From Acanthopleura granulata (Eukaryota; Mollusca; Polyplacophora; Chitonida; Chitonidae), in NCBI GenBank assembly GCA_016165875.1, contig JABBOT010000003.1, forward strand, positions 30,361,663-30,425,662: DNA of 64,000 nucleotides. The letters run 5' to 3'. Position 1 is the stretch's first letter, and every line of letters begins with the position of its first letter. The position numbers and the translations under genes were made by a program. This document shows, piece after piece, positions 25,951 to 38,140 of the stretch. Under the pieces are notes generated by a model. That model was not told the DNA's origin, made no database searches, and saw only the letters and a program-made list of their open reading frames with translations.

Positions 25951-27013
25951 CAATATCCTGAGAAAAACATTGGTTTTGTCAACCATATCACGTGGTGCAA
26001 TTGCCACTGAATACACACGCGTGTCTGTTTTGTCATAATACGCAATACTGTTCCGAGGAAGGTGAAATGGACATGGATGAAACGGACACACACTGAGCAC
26101 GATATTATATATACATAGTTAGCACTGGACGCCAGCCGTGGAATTCTTCAGGAGTACATGTATATTTCGACACCTGTCCACGTCAACGTGCGGACTTCGT
26201 GTCATCGGAGGCTGGTCGTCAGTAGTTTGATGTAATACACGATGCAATGGACAAGTCAGGAATATCATCTTTCGGCACAAAGCACACAAGTGAACAAAAC
26301 ACGGCAGCTCTCAGGCACAAAAATTAAAAATTAAGTTTTCTTTTGAGTCTTCGGAAAGCAAATGTAGTTCATTTCAAATGCTTTGGAATATACGCAGGTT
26401 TTATGAGGTTTTCGCAGCTAACACGATTTATCAGGATAAAACTGAATTATTGAAACAACTGAGCTGTAAAAAAAGAGCACTATAATTAGCCGTGTGTTGG
26501 ACTTGCTCGCCGTTTATCAGTTATGTATATGCGTTCACGCATCACTCTACAGGGAATGTTTGCTTTATCTGCAAAGCAAGAACGTCCCCTCTCTTTTTTT
26601 GATGTCATTTCAAGCAATCTCAATTTCTTCCAGTCCAATAAATTATTGTGTATCTTTTCATTTGTCTTTCTCTCGGGTGCTCTCCACCTTGCTGTGTACG
26701 GGCCGGTTGGACTGCGGGCCGAGGACCAGCAGCGCAGCCTGTCTGCCTCCGAGACCTGCCACGATAAGGATGATGTATGAATTCGTTCTGCTCTTGAGCC
26801 CTGCATCTTCTTCAACTGTCAGCCGTAGTTTTAGTGTGGTAAGCCACTCTAAACCCGTGCGCTCCCGGGTCGGAGGGGGTTCCGGGACGAGGGGAGGGGT
26901 TGGGTGTTTTATGGCACCCTCGCTGACGATTATGGGGCAAGCATGTAACTGCGATGGATGTTATTGCCGAGGCTAGTTGTAAAATTCACATTTTGCCAGC
27001 CAGCAATTTCACC

Positions 27014-28720
27014 TCACACGACCGTGGCATTGTCATTTTTACAGCGTTTCGATTTTTCGGGCCGGCCCGGTCTGGCCACCAGAGGTTGCGTTGTGCTATG
27101 ATACTGGTGTGTGGTGGCCGGGAGGCTGTAGTCGCCCCCCTTCCCGTCCCTCCTACCCAGTCTTAACTTTTGTCCGAATGTTTTCCACGAATTCACAGTC
27201 TTAGCAGACCAGATCCACATTCCGCTGGTAATACCAACAACCAGCGACATGAACAGTTTTAACATAAAAATCTCAATGTTTGGTTTGTTGGTAGAGTTGG
27301 ACATGTACCAACTGTCCCTACTCGTATACTCGTACAACTGACACGCAATCACACACGTGGCGGGCACGGTATAGAGCACTGAGAAAATACCGATGCGCAC
27401 CATCAGTACTTCCAGCTTGTCTGTCTTAACCCCATCGCTTTTCACCTGGTTTCGAATTCGGAACAAAGCCATGAAGCCAGCTATTAGGAACGACGTCCCG
27501 AAAAGTAAGTAGACTAAAAACGGGGCAATAGCAAAGCCCATTAAAGTGTCAGTATTTTGGTTGCCTACATAGCACAGTCCGGTAATTTCATCCGCATCCA
27601 CGTCTCTCATTACTAATATAACGATGGTTTTAATAGCGGGTATCGCCCAGGCAGCCAGGTGAAAATAACTGCTATGTAACTGAATAGCTTCGTGCCCCCA
27701 TTTGAGCCCCGCCGAGAGGAACCAAGTCAGTGTGAGGATCACCCACCAAATCGAACTGGCCGTGCCGAAGTAATACAACAACAAAAACACAATAGCACAG
27801 TCAGTGTTTTCCAAACCCTCTTGGATGAGAATTCGCTGAAAGTTCGTCCCGTCAGATATTGTATCACACGAAATTGCCTGTCTGCCAGCAATTCTCCTGA
27901 CGATGAAAGCGATGCTGTACAGGTTGTAGCAGACGGATAGGAAGATAATGGGTCTCTCCGGGTAACGGAATCTCTGGGAGTCAATCAGGAAAGTGAGTAC
28001 GGTGAACAGCGTGGACACAAAACAGAAACCGGCCCAAATTGACATCCACACCTCAGCAAAATATTTATCGTCTTGGCTGAAGGCATCGTTTTCATCGCAC
28101 TTGAGGGCACAACGTTCGGTCTGGTTCACGTAAACGTATTTCTTGGGGTGGCGATATTGGGAACAGTCTCGTCTCTTCGGCGAGGAAGGCGGGGGTACGG
28201 TGCGGTGGTGAGGTCTCCGAGTCGTGGGCCGCATTGGGCCCGCCGAGTCAGGCTGATCCTTGTCAGGCAGCGGACCGTCCATGCACATGTTATTTTGGTC
28301 GTTCTTGGGTGGGAACTTGGTGCAGTTAAGATCTGTGGGCCAGGGAAATCCGAACTCATGCAGCACTGGTTGGCACCGTCTCTGGACATTCTCACACATG
28401 GGCCTACACGGCCCGATGGGATCCAAAACTTTTTCTGTACACATTGGAACATAGACGGAGCAGAGGAAAAACTTCAGTTGCACAGAGCAGCCGTACTGGA
28501 TGAGCGGGGTAAACGTCTGTAGCTTCAACTCGGCGTCCTGTTGCAAGTCGTGTCCAACCAAATTGGGCATGCCAGTGACATTGTAGCCCAGACCTCGGCA
28601 CATCTCTATCCGTATTGGGTCGCATTTTCGGACAACTTCTCCCGTGGCTACCATAGCGTTGTAACTAGCTACCACACAAGTCAACAGCAGCCATGTGCCC
28701 GGCATAGCTGTACGAGCCAT
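27014..28720 (-). CDS. fzd4: Frizzled-4-type Wnt receptor
   Basis: 568-codon uninterrupted reading frame. It encodes a seven-pass plasma-membrane receptor that binds Wnt ligands through its extracellular Cys-rich domain and signals through Dishevelled. Residues 1-27 are a signal peptide. The Frizzled domain follows, with ten Cys at 33, 41, 78, 87, 94, 105, 109, 116, 133 and 146. N-glycosylation sequons lie at 47, 132 and 199. A Pro/Arg-rich linker (about 150-184) precedes seven helices (about 224-505). The cytoplasmic KTVNSW (507-512) is the KTxxxW Dishevelled-binding motif, and the C terminus TVV is a class I PDZ ligand like that of vertebrate FZD4. The domain phrases [12 protein letters not shown] and [10 protein letters not shown], together with the TVV end, favour FZD4 over FZD9/10. 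The start is the first in-frame ATG (28718-28720), with A at -3 and G at +4. The frame extends further upstream only to a TTG, and a stop lies at 28787-28789. No intron is seen. I found no canonical AATAAA close downstream. Confidence 0.97.
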   Translation of the reverse strand: MARTAMPGTWLLLTCVVASYNAMVATGEVVRKCDPIRIEMCRGLGYNVTGMPNLVGHDLQQDAELKLQTFTPLIQYGCSVQLKFFLCSVYVPMCTEKVLDPIGPCRPMCENVQRRCQPVLHEFGFPWPTDLNCTKFPPKNDQNNMCMDGPLPDKDQPDSAGPMRPTTRRPHHRTVPPPSSPKRRDCSQYRHPKKYVYVNQTERCALKCDENDAFSQDDKYFAEVWMSIWAGFCFVSTLFTVLTFLIDSQRFRYPERPIIFLSVCYNLYSIAFIVRRIAGRQAISCDTISDGTNFQRILIQEGLENTDCAIVFLLLYYFGTASSIWWVILTLTWFLSAGLKWGHEAIQLHSSYFHLAAWAIPAIKTIVILVMRDVDADEITGLCYVGNQNTDTLMGFAIAPFLVYLLFGTSFLIAGFMALFRIRNQVKSDGVKTDKLEVLMVRIGIFSVLYTVPATCVIACQLYEYTSRDSWYMSNSTNKPNIEIFMLKLFMSLVVGITSGMWIWSAKTVNSWKTFGQKLRLGRRDGKGGDYSLPATTHQYHSTTQPLVARPGRPEKSKRCKNDNATVV

Positions 28721-29000
28721 AGTGAAGTCACCGCCAGCCGAGGAGCCCGGCTTACTCCGGGCCGACAAAGCGAATCGACTTAGCCGTTAAACCGACAGTC
28801 CTTTACACCAAGTAGACCACAGACTGAAGGCCACAGTCGCATTGTAACACGCCATACACCTCTGTATCTGCTCAGATCATGGCACAGCAAGAGGGTAGTA
28901 GCCGAAGCCTTAGCGAACTTCTCTGACACAGATTCCGAAGGCCGTAGACCACTCGTGTTGGCCGCGTCAACGGTGAAGTTACACACTGCCTAGGCTTAAC
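28721..29000 (-). other. 5' leader and probable promoter-proximal region of frizzled-4
   Basis: GC-richer than the surrounding DNA, directly upstream of the frizzled start codon on the minus strand. It has an in-frame stop at 28787-28789 and no coding domain. I see no clear TATA box, so the transcription start cannot be placed. Confidence 0.35.
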
Positions 29001-32000
29001 GTGCTCAGCGCAGAAAACGGGGACCATTACAGATGCTTAACAGTGCGTGTTCCGCTTCACATAAATCTTGTCCAATCAGACCCGTGTCAATGAACCAAGC
29101 TCCACCCACTTCCATTCTGTCAAACTGGCTGACTGACTAGCGCTGGACGCTGATTGGCTGGATGACTAGTTCGGTTTGATCCTCTGCGGTTGATGTAGAT
29201 TATGGGTTTTACGCACGGGTCTTCAGCGCAGACAGGCCCATATTATTGCTGCTTATTTTTTTTTCTTTCGCTGCTTCGCGCAACACTCGGCTATCAGAAA
29301 TCGCTTTAGTTGGGCAGTAAGGGGCTTATTAGAAACCAAAAACCGGCGTTTGGATCTCAATGTTTGCGCACTGAAGCATTATGGGGAAATAACACGAAAT
29401 GACAGCCTGTTTTAACCTTGTCTGTTCCAGCGTGAGTAAACAAAATTGTTGATTAAACTTAAACACCACTACAATAAATTTGCCGCGATTTTAACGATCG
29501 CGCGGTAATTTTTTCACCCACTAAAAAAAAGAAAAATCCTCCCTCACTCTCAAAAAAAAATGTACAAAACGCATGGTCATTTAAAATGCATCAAACAGTG
29601 TGTGAATATTAGCAAAGTCATAGAGCCCAAGGGTTAACTTCTGGCCTGAAACCGAAAGCCTAGGCCGAGTTCGGCGATGTGTGGAATTCGTGCCGCTTGC
29701 CTGGCTTGTGCTAAGTCGGTGTACATGCTGCTCACCGTCCTGCCAATGTTTACCTCTCACTGATTTCACTATAGTTTCCAGCCAAATTGCCCATATCGAC
29801 GCCCTAACAGTAAATCTTGCTTCGGCGGTTTGTACAACCCACACATATGCACTGGATACATGTACACAGAACGCATGGTCTGAACCTGATTCTGTCCGCT
29901 CACTTTTACAGGTGAACAATACTTGGATCAATCGGTTGAACCTGTTACACCTTCACACTTGTTGATTAGCTTTGTACGTTGATTATCAAGCACAGGACCA
30001 GCGGCCATTTAGCCACGACCCCTCCCTGTCACGTTTCTGGGTTTGGTTTTTGGTGTAGACTCCCACACTTCACGGCTCAACATTAATACCACCCTTAACG
30101 TTGCCACTTGAAAATGATGTGGCAAGGGAACTTTGCACTTGGCAAGTTTAAGAACATGTTCCGTGGAACATACTATTGTTCACTACATTATTGAATGTTT
30201 ACTCTTCAATTAGAACAGTGTAAGTATTGGAGGTATCAAATATTTTTACATGTATAACTCCGTTATCTTCTGTCGGCACACACACACACACACACACACA
30301 CACAATATATATATATATATGTACATGTTATGAAATTATATCTCTACAGAGGAAACAAGTTGATTTCATTGTATGCGTTTATTTTGTTAATTTTGACGAA
30401 AAAAAGGCTGTGTTTTAATATTACATCCCAAACTATCAAAATGAGTAGTATAGTTTTTGTTTTCTTTTAGAATGGGTTCATAATAGGTCATTTGTGATAT
30501 GTATCTGATACACATGAAAGTACCCAAAATTTTGCTCGTTGGACTCGATCACGTATAAATCCATTGCATCCATGTGACGACAGAGTATAAAAGGCTTTAG
30601 ATAATCTTTATGTCATAAAGTACATCCACAAAGTAAAGAACAGAGACCTTTCACAATTAATGAAGTCCCAGATCTTTCATAAACACGAGAGTTCATGTCC
30701 CTGGTAACGTTGGACAACCTGCTGACAAATCCTGATTAACTACTTATTGAGCTCGTTTATCCCCTAAATGGCCACCCAAATGAAAACAACATAATGACGT
30801 GGTCCTTGTCGTGATAATGGTCTGTTGTTGAGCAACCTTGTTTAGAAAAAAAAACTACTCTTCATTTATTATATGCAAACAGGTATATACGCGCCTTTTG
30901 CACGTTGTGGTGTTACCTTCGCAAAACATCGGTGCTCATGAATGTGCTGTTGTAACGAGGTACTTAATGTTTCTAAAGCATAACCAGGTATTTTCTTAAG
31001 TATCTATTGCATAATGACTTGTAATCACCGCGTGGATTATCGTAATTCCCACATGTACTAAGAATGTATGTTAAGACACCGAGGAATAAACACACCTCTT
31101 AACATACTGTAACACAGACAGAAATTTCTCCCGATAATGAAAATGAACTGTTATAACATTGCTTCTACGGAAAATGAAAAAATGAAATGAAATCGGGCAC
31201 AGGAACATATTAAAGGATTTCTTCATATTTGTTTCAATAATTTGTTAGTGTTCTACCCTTACGGTTAGGCTGCACGTTTAAATCTAGGCATTATTTCCTG
31301 TAAATATCAGTATATGTATATATATTTATATTTTTCTCTGCATATCTGTCATATACGCCTTGGTGCCTGTATGTTATTTTTGTGACTCCTATAGTATATA
31401 GTAATGATGGTACTTCAGTACACGATTTCACTATGTTGTGTAGAAAGCTCAAATAGTGTTTCATCCATGTACATAATCAAGGAAGCATTCGTTATGAAAG
31501 CCATTTTGCTATGTAAATTTTCATAGGTTCCTCTAACACCATTTACATTAGATCGTTACATTTACTGTGGTAATCATATTAAAAGACTATTTCACGTATT
31601 ATGTTTTGATAGGAGAATCTGAATGAAATATTTGTACAGTTCAATTTGCAAGGCAGTAGAATTCGCTAAAATGATTGTATATAAGAGACACACATGAATA
31701 TAATGTAAATTTGGCTTCGTACTTTCCCCCAGGTTTCGGTAAATGGAGCCTACACATCTCCCAGGTTATCAAGAATCTCATACCTTGAACATAGCTTATA
31801 TTGCTGACCTGCGATTAGTAAGCCTAACTCAATTAAAGATGAAGAAGCCGTGGTTTTTGCATTTTTATTCGAATTTTAATCATTTTTTTTTTACTTATGT
31901 TGACTTTTTGTTTACGATATTCCCGAATTTGTGTCTTAACACTTTTTCGGGAAAATATTTAAAACCTGGAATGTGACTTTGCGATGATTAACACGTCGAT

Positions 32001-32727
32001 CTATAATTCGAGTTGGGCATGGATTCATTCATTTTGTCATTGGATGCCATTATCTGCCTGTTTTGTGTGTGTTTACAAGGACGCCAGCTTGATTGCCCAC
32101 GGCTATGCGCCAGAAGCTTAGGTTTTCACAATCATTTACAAGAGACGGCATGAATGATTTTATAAAGTGTTATAGGCAGAATCAAATTGATTTTCACGTA
32201 TATACGTCCCTGTATGTTCATTGCTCAGTGTTATCTCTTTAGCCCTTGCTTTCCCGTCGGATGTATCTTTGTGTTATTGTGTTTAAATCCTGTTTTCAAA
32301 TATTTATCTTTGTTTAAAAATGTCATTATGTCTCCTCGTAAATCGTATTCCATCAAGGACAGGTACCTCCCTAGGCAGTGGGAAAGTTTCCGGAATGCTT
32401 CATTTTCTTTTGGATAGATCAAAGATTTTTGACAAAAGACTACACATGATATATCAGTGGTCATGTGTAACATTTTCAGGGCACTGCAAGAACGATCATC
32501 AAACTGACAAGTCTATGGGTTAAGATTTCTCTTATATATTGTGAATTCCAATCCTGTATAGACAGAACATTGCAATATTTAGAGAGGTCTTCTCTTTTTG
32601 TTCTTAATTGTACCTTTTACTGAATGTTTGCATTTTGTTAAATGCTGTAGTACCCATGGATAGAATAACATTAAATGTGTCACGTGTTTCCTATATACAC
32701 ATACATACAGTGGCAACGTTTACAGAT
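29001..32727. other. Intergenic DNA, no gene recognised
   Basis: AT-rich, without a supportable gene. Open frames at 29581-29965 overlap on both strands and have no domain. A (CA)n(TA)n microsatellite spans 30277-30320. The stretch 30594-30690 (CTTTAGATAATCTTTATGTC...AAAGTACAT) resembles 34504-34575, immediately left of duplicated copy B, so a third decayed piece of that duplication may lie here. Confidence 0.5.
30277..30320. repeat. (CA)n(TA)n microsatellite
   Basis: A run of CA dinucleotides passes directly into TA dinucleotides. It is a simple sequence. Confidence 0.95.
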
Positions 32728-32853
32728 TAAAGTGGTTGAAGACAATACACCTGACTTTTACAATCAATTACAAGGCTTGCGGTATATCCACTACATAAGA
32801 ACTGTCCTTTACTTAACTGTTTCTTCAAGTCCAATTGCTGCGGTCATTTAACC

Positions 32854-32895
<42 letters not shown>

Positions 32896-32908
32896 AAAAA
32901 AAAAAAAA
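32854..32908. repeat. Poly(A) tract, expanded
   Basis: A run of 54 A with a single G at 32883. The aligned site in copy B (near 34734) has only five A, so the tract expanded after the duplication, or it is a sequencing or assembly exaggeration. Confidence 0.95.
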
Positions 32909-33659
32909 GGCTGCTAAACGTCGATTTTGGTGGAACCTCCATAAATCATACCCGAACAGCGCAGCTGTCGACTTTCTCCTGCTCAACAAATTGAGACTCG
33001 TCCTTTTTCTCCGCCCACGCTTTATACGGACAGCTCTCTATTTCCTTGCATACGTATAATTGTACCATCGCGGCACGAAGCTGTAGACATCTAACACTGC
33101 ACGACAGGCCCATTTAAGGATTAAAACCTAGAATATTCAAGACTGAAGTTTTTCCCGTGATTTTACGTCTGGTCAATACTGATGCAATGATGACGACGAT
33201 CTTAACACTGAGATATGACACAGGCTAAACGCATAGCCCAATCGATACACACAGCTGCATGTGGAGTGCATATGGACCAGGCATGGCGAGAATAGTGTAT
33301 AAAGAATCAAGGGGTTGATCAAGAAATCAGGCGAGTAAGCAGCCAAGGAATCAAGACTTCAACGAATCAATCAGTAAATCAATCGACCGTTTAAGCGACC
33401 GATCGATCGATCCACAGGTTACTACTGTAATCAAGCCATCATCCGAGTTTGTAAATATATCCTTAATGGTTCAAGAGCAATTTAATAACACTACAAATTG
33501 ACCCAACATAACTGATTTATACTCTTAGTTTTATTTACATTGAGTTTATGAATAGATTCGCAAACCTTTGGGGTTTTGATTTCTTTGATTATACTCTGTT
33601 TCGTCGATATGCATGTTTACTTAAATTTCAACCTTTAATACGCTTAAATAACGCCTTGG

Positions 33660-33728
33660 GGGTGCCTCCGTGGCTCAGTTGGTTAGCGCGCTAGTGCAGC
33701 GCAATGCACCCAGAAGCCATAATTCAAG
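33660..33728 (+). mobile_element. SINE tRNA-like head only
   Basis: Carries the 5' tRNA-related part of the SINE (CCTCCGTGGCTCAGTTGG, GTTAGCGCGCTAGTGCAGCG, CCCAGAAGCC) and then stops; the body and tail are absent. A 5-bp direct repeat, GGGTG, flanks it (33660-33664 and 33728-33732). The aligned position in copy B (near 35478) lacks it and so acts as an empty site. It contains an A-box-like sequence but no complete B box or cloverleaf, so it is not a functional tRNA gene. Confidence 0.8.
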
Positions 33729-34592
33729 GGTGATAATAAGGATATTTGTGCCAATTTAATTTTGAAACGTATTTCCTGGTCAAAGGGAGATAATCTGATT
33801 AAGACGTTGCCTCGGCTTGGATTGCAAAGGCCCGAATCTACTTTTAGGAAAAACATTTCATTTAGTCCAATGTTTGGGAAAATAATCCAGTGTATGGCTG
33901 TCCTATACCTGCTTTAGGCGTTGATAATACCAACGGGTTTCCATTAGACAACTACTTAGGCTGACAGATTGAAAGCACATTTATTTTGAAAAAAGAACAA
34001 CTTTCATTCAGTCATTTCAGTCAGTATCGGTCCTGAGGTTATCTTGTATCTGTGCGGCGTTTACAATACTAGTGCAATCCCATTAGCCAACTACTGAGCA
34101 CAGAAGCCACACAACGGAAAACTGTATCTAAAATTCAAACCACCAATATTTAAATGAAAGATCCTCTGTGAATAGAGTTAAAAACATTTAAATATTATAA
34201 TTCTGCAGTGGATTTGATGTATAGTATTTATACAGTTGTTTGTGTTGTTGACGACATAGTTGGTCGAAATACGTTTTATCGTGGATGTCTTCAAGAGGGG
34301 TCATGTTGTGCTGGATTCAGTTAACAATTTTCGAACAGCCAGAGCTGTGCTTTACATGGAAACCTCCTGATAATTACATGCTTGACCGGGATCGTTACTC
34401 TTACAGCGGTCGCCGTGTGGATATATCGGTATGCTTATTTGTTGGCTTATTGCACTGATCTGTAAGAATATTAAAATATTACACATAGGTGTTCACCTGT
34501 GGAGACTTTAGGTAATCTTTGTGTCCAAAAGTACATACAGAAAGTAAATACACGAATAAACACCCAAATATTTCATAATCCAGATCCAAATG

Positions 34593-35972
34593 ATTAAAGT
34601 TAATGATTTTACATTGATTGTTTCGAAAAAAAATTCGTGGCGAATTTATCCACAAAACGTAGAATATGCCCAGTGCATAAGAACTGTGTCTTATTTAACT
34701 GTTTTTCACGCCCAATTGCTGCGGTTATTTAACCAAAAAGTGGCTAGACGTCGATTTCAGTGGATCCTCAATATATCGGAGCCGAACAGCGCAGATGTCG
34801 ACTTTCCTGTTCATCAAATTGAGACTGGTCCTTTTTCTCTGTGCACTCTTTAAATGGTCTGATCTCTATTTCGGGCCTGTATACGTACATGACGTTACAT
34901 CATCGTCGAGGCCGTGAACACCTAACACGGCATGCCTGACTCGTTTAAAGATTAAAATTTACAATATGCAGAGTGAAGTTGTTATTTCTAATTTTATATC
35001 TGACCACTACTGGAGCAGTGATTACGACGATCTTAGCACTGGAATATGACTCAGGCTGAAAACATACAGCTCAATCGAGGCACACTGAGCCAGGCATGGC
35101 GCGTATAGTGTATATAGAATAAAGGCGTTAATCAAAGAATCCGGCGAGGAATCAGCCAAGAAATCAAGGCTCCAACGAATCAGTCGATAAGCGTATCGAT
35201 CAATTAAGCGATCGATCGATATGTCGGTTAATATTGTAATCAAGCAATGATTCGATTTTATGAATAAATCTTTAATGGCTAACTTTACCTATTCAATAGC
35301 ATTACAAAATTACTTAACATCGTTGATTTATACCCTTAGTTTTATTTCCATTGTTTTTACGAATAAATTCACTAACCACAGACACTTTCATTTGCTTTAG
35401 GCCTACTCTGTGTTTCAGCGATACACATGTAAGACTTGGATTTCAACCTGTGGTACGCTTAAATGGCTTCATAGCCCAGGGGAGATAATAAAAATATTTC
35501 TGCCAGTTTGATTTTTCAAACTTATTTCATGGTCAAAGGGAGGTAATTTGATTAAGAGTTTACCTCTGATTGGGCTGCAAAGCGCAGAGTCGGGAAATGA
35601 GCTGTGAGCCACTAACACTTAGACAAAGTGAAGAACATTTATTTTGAAGAAAGCGCTTCATTCAGTCAAATACATGGGTAAATAATCCACCGTAAAATTG
35701 TCTTATACCTAAGTGCGCCGTTGATAATACCAACCAATTTCCATCAGCCAACCACTGACAGGGAAAGACAGGAACACATTAGAAATCGTGGCCGACGGAC
35801 ACACAATGGAAAAGTGTATCTAAAATACCAGCTTTTGTTATTTCAATGAAAAAGCCTCATTGAACAGAATTAAAAATATTTAAATATTTCAAGTCTATAG
35901 TAGACTTGATGGACCGTATTTATATAATTGTCTTACTTGTTGACGACATGTTTGGATTTATATACGCTTTAT
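34593..35972. repeat. Diverged tandem segmental duplication, copy B
   Basis: Direct, same-orientation counterpart of copy A (32728-34282), about 310 bp to its right. Similarity starts near GATTAAAG and fades after GTTGACGACAT. It lacks the poly(A) expansion and the SINE head found in A. No coding sequence was recognised. Confidence 0.85.
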
Positions 35973-36017
35973 CCTTGACCTTTACTTGGCTTTTATTATT
36001 TATTTCATTGGGATTTA

Positions 36018-36103
36018 ATTCCGTACAAAAGTATTTCACTTATACATCAGCGGTCATTTTCTTCGGTGGAGGAAACCAGAAGCCTGGAAGTGAACCACTG
36101 ACC
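36018..36103 (-). mobile_element. Decayed SINE fragment
   Basis: CCGTACAAAAGTATTTCACTTATA and GGAGGAAACCAGAAGCCTGG resemble the minus-strand 3' half of the main SINE family, with many changes. No target-site duplication was seen. Confidence 0.45.
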
Positions 36104-37550
36104 GTTGGCCTGTAACTGACCATGTTTATTACCATCGGAGTGGACCGTATAAAAAGTTAATGTCATATTGATGAACTTATCTTCAATGAATCTCATGTTA
36201 AACTGCATATAAAAGACCATTGATATGCATGTGACCAAAGTCGACCAATCATTGGCATACGAAGCGCATATCGGCCGAGTAGCAAATATAGATCTCCACT
36301 GATGCTGGCATGGAGACAATCTATATAGTGATTGTCCTTACATTACAATGATTTATTAATTCCCCTCCCTGGTAACAGTCCACTGATACACATCTAGCAT
36401 AATAAATCTCTCTACAGGATGGTGGGATAATATTGGTGGTAATGGGAGAAAACCATACCAACCGAGCTGCAATGTGCGTCAACGCTTCATGAAGTTCGAG
36501 TCTTTCCAGGTGACTTTCCAGGTACTCCGCAATGTTAAGTTTTCCCCAGCCATAACAGCGTCATATACATGTACCTAAAACTTTCTGGGAAGGACGTAAC
36601 TCTTTTATCGGAGTAATATCTAAATTTATTACCCCACAAGCAAGTTTCTCGGCCAGTGCTGCATGTTGATTGGCTAATCAAACGGGTTTTAGGGCTTCAT
36701 ATTACCGTTTTGACAGCTATCAAACGGGTCATATGGAAATCAACCCATGGCGATATTTTTTTCACACTCACTTTAGTGATACAAACGATGTGTTATCTGT
36801 CAGAAAAACAGCTTCAGATAAGTTATTTATGAGGTATGATGTAATTAAATACAATATTACATTTGTTTCATCCAGCTGAGTACAAATTCAAAGCATTTTT
36901 ATAATTTTCTGCACCTATAAAACCGTCGCCGATCGATCGCTACGTTTTAATGTATAAAAGGTAAATAGCTCCCACCATGACGTTTGCTTTTAGTGAGAAA
37001 CACTGGCTAACTTAAGAGCACACACCAGGCAAATGTATTTCGATATAAAACGTATGCTGGACCGATACACCGCCTGTTTAACTTGTACAATCATGCTTTC
37101 CCAGAGAAACTCTCCACCAGCAATAAAATCACAGCAGTCATGTCTGATTAAGAAGTTATCTCGAAATCCAAGTCAGCGTCTCAACAACAACGTGGTAAAG
37201 TTTTGATGTGCGACGCCGTATGGAATGCGGTGCTCACAATATTTCGCCCACTTTAAACTGTCCAACACAATGTTGCATCCATTCACAGCTCTATTTAAAC
37301 ACAAAGTGTCATTCCCAGCACTTAGTTTTGTTCATCAAATTTGTATCAAGATAGAGTTGCCAGTTTTTATTTAAGTTGGGACACATGATTATTCTGAGAA
37401 AATTCTTGTTTTAGTGACCAAATAGCCCAAGTTTTTTTAATTATCTACTTCAGGTTTAAGGTAAGCAGGGCTACCAGTGCGGAATTTTTTTTCATTCCAA
37501 ATGACTGGTCAGGGAACTAACAGGCTTGTGGGATAATAAATTCGTCATCA

Positions 37551-37673
37551 AGATTTTAACCAGGGTGTATGACATATTATGACCCTACTGAGTCTAATAT
37601 ACCCTTCGCCTTCGGCTCAAGGTGTAAGAGACTCAGCAGGGTCATAGCATGTCATAAACCTTGGGTAAAATCT
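37551..37673. repeat. Large imperfect hairpin (two ~60-bp arms)
   Basis: The left arm 37551-37610 and right arm 37614-37673 are inverted copies separated by about 3 bases. The outer 45 positions match at about 39, including TGACCCTACTGAGTCT paired with AGACTCAGCAGGGTCA. The inner 15 are weaker. The centre is CGCCTTCGGCTCA. It could be a foldback transposon remnant or a transcribed hairpin; the sequence alone does not decide. No gene overlaps it. Confidence 0.85.
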
Positions 37674-37995
37674 AAATAACTTATAATATATACACGTGTG
37701 TTACTTCATACGGTGGGGTGGGAAATGCTACGGCATTTATAGAGAGTAAAACTAGAACAGCGGTAATTATACAATATGTAGTTGACAAGTGATCGTATGT
37801 AACCGGTAAAATCTTGTTTCTTGTCAGTTTTGTCTCCATTAGAGTTTTATTCTAACCGTTCGTGGAAATGCTTAACAAGTAACAACGAACGATCCCAAGT
37901 GCCGTGGCTTTAGCAGAATAGCACCAATCACCATATATATCCTCATGGTATATCTATCCGATATCCTATCATGTTCCTGGGCTAACAGTTAGGGA

Positions 37996-38140
37996 GTCTG
38001 CTGGCAACCTGCTCAGGGTTGTGGGTTTCCCCAGGGCTCTGCCCGGTTTCCTCCCTCCATAATGCTGGCCGCCGTCGTAGAAGTGAAATATTCTTAATTA
38101 TGGCGTAAAAACCACAGAAATAAGTAAATAAATAAATAAA
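37996..38140 (+). mobile_element. tRNA-derived SINE, 5'-truncated
   Basis: Contains CTGCTGGCAACCTGC, CCAGGGCTCTGCCCGGTTTC, ATAATGCTGGCCGCCGTCGT and AAGTGAAATATTCTT, followed by an (AAAT)n tail. The tRNA-like head is absent and no clear target-site duplication was found. Confidence 0.85.

Larger units (their letters stand above)
32728..34282. repeat. Diverged tandem segmental duplication, copy A
   Basis: Aligns along its length with 34593-35972. Shared blocks include CAATTGCTGCGGT..TTTAACC, CGAACAGCGCAG.TGTCGACTTTC, CCAGGCATGGCG.G.ATAGTGTATA and TATCTAAAAT. Divergence is substantial (many substitutions and small indels), so the event is old. Copy A has two insertions absent from B: a 55-nt poly(A) expansion at 32854-32908 and a SINE head at 33660-33728. 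I see no coding sequence in either copy; the lysine-rich frame here is only the poly(A) run. Confidence 0.85.

Noticed and set aside
26494..26976. 160-codon plus-strand open frame just beyond the frizzled stop
   Set aside because: It overlaps the probable frizzled 3' UTR on the other strand. The peptide is low-complexity Ser/Leu/Cys-rich, with no domain and no splice context.
28721..28768. Sixteen-codon N-terminal extension of frizzled-4
   Set aside because: It opens with TTG, not ATG. The first in-frame ATG (28718-28720) has a good start context and directly precedes a signal peptide.
27692..28783. Plus-strand open frames across the frizzled gene
   Set aside because: They are antisense shadows of a strongly supported coding region, with no recognisable domains.
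29581..29965. Overlapping 94- and 116-codon frames
   Set aside because: Open on both strands with no domain, splice sites or repeat identity.
32835..33059. Lysine-rich open frame
   Set aside because: It is the translation of the poly(A) expansion and decayed duplicated DNA.
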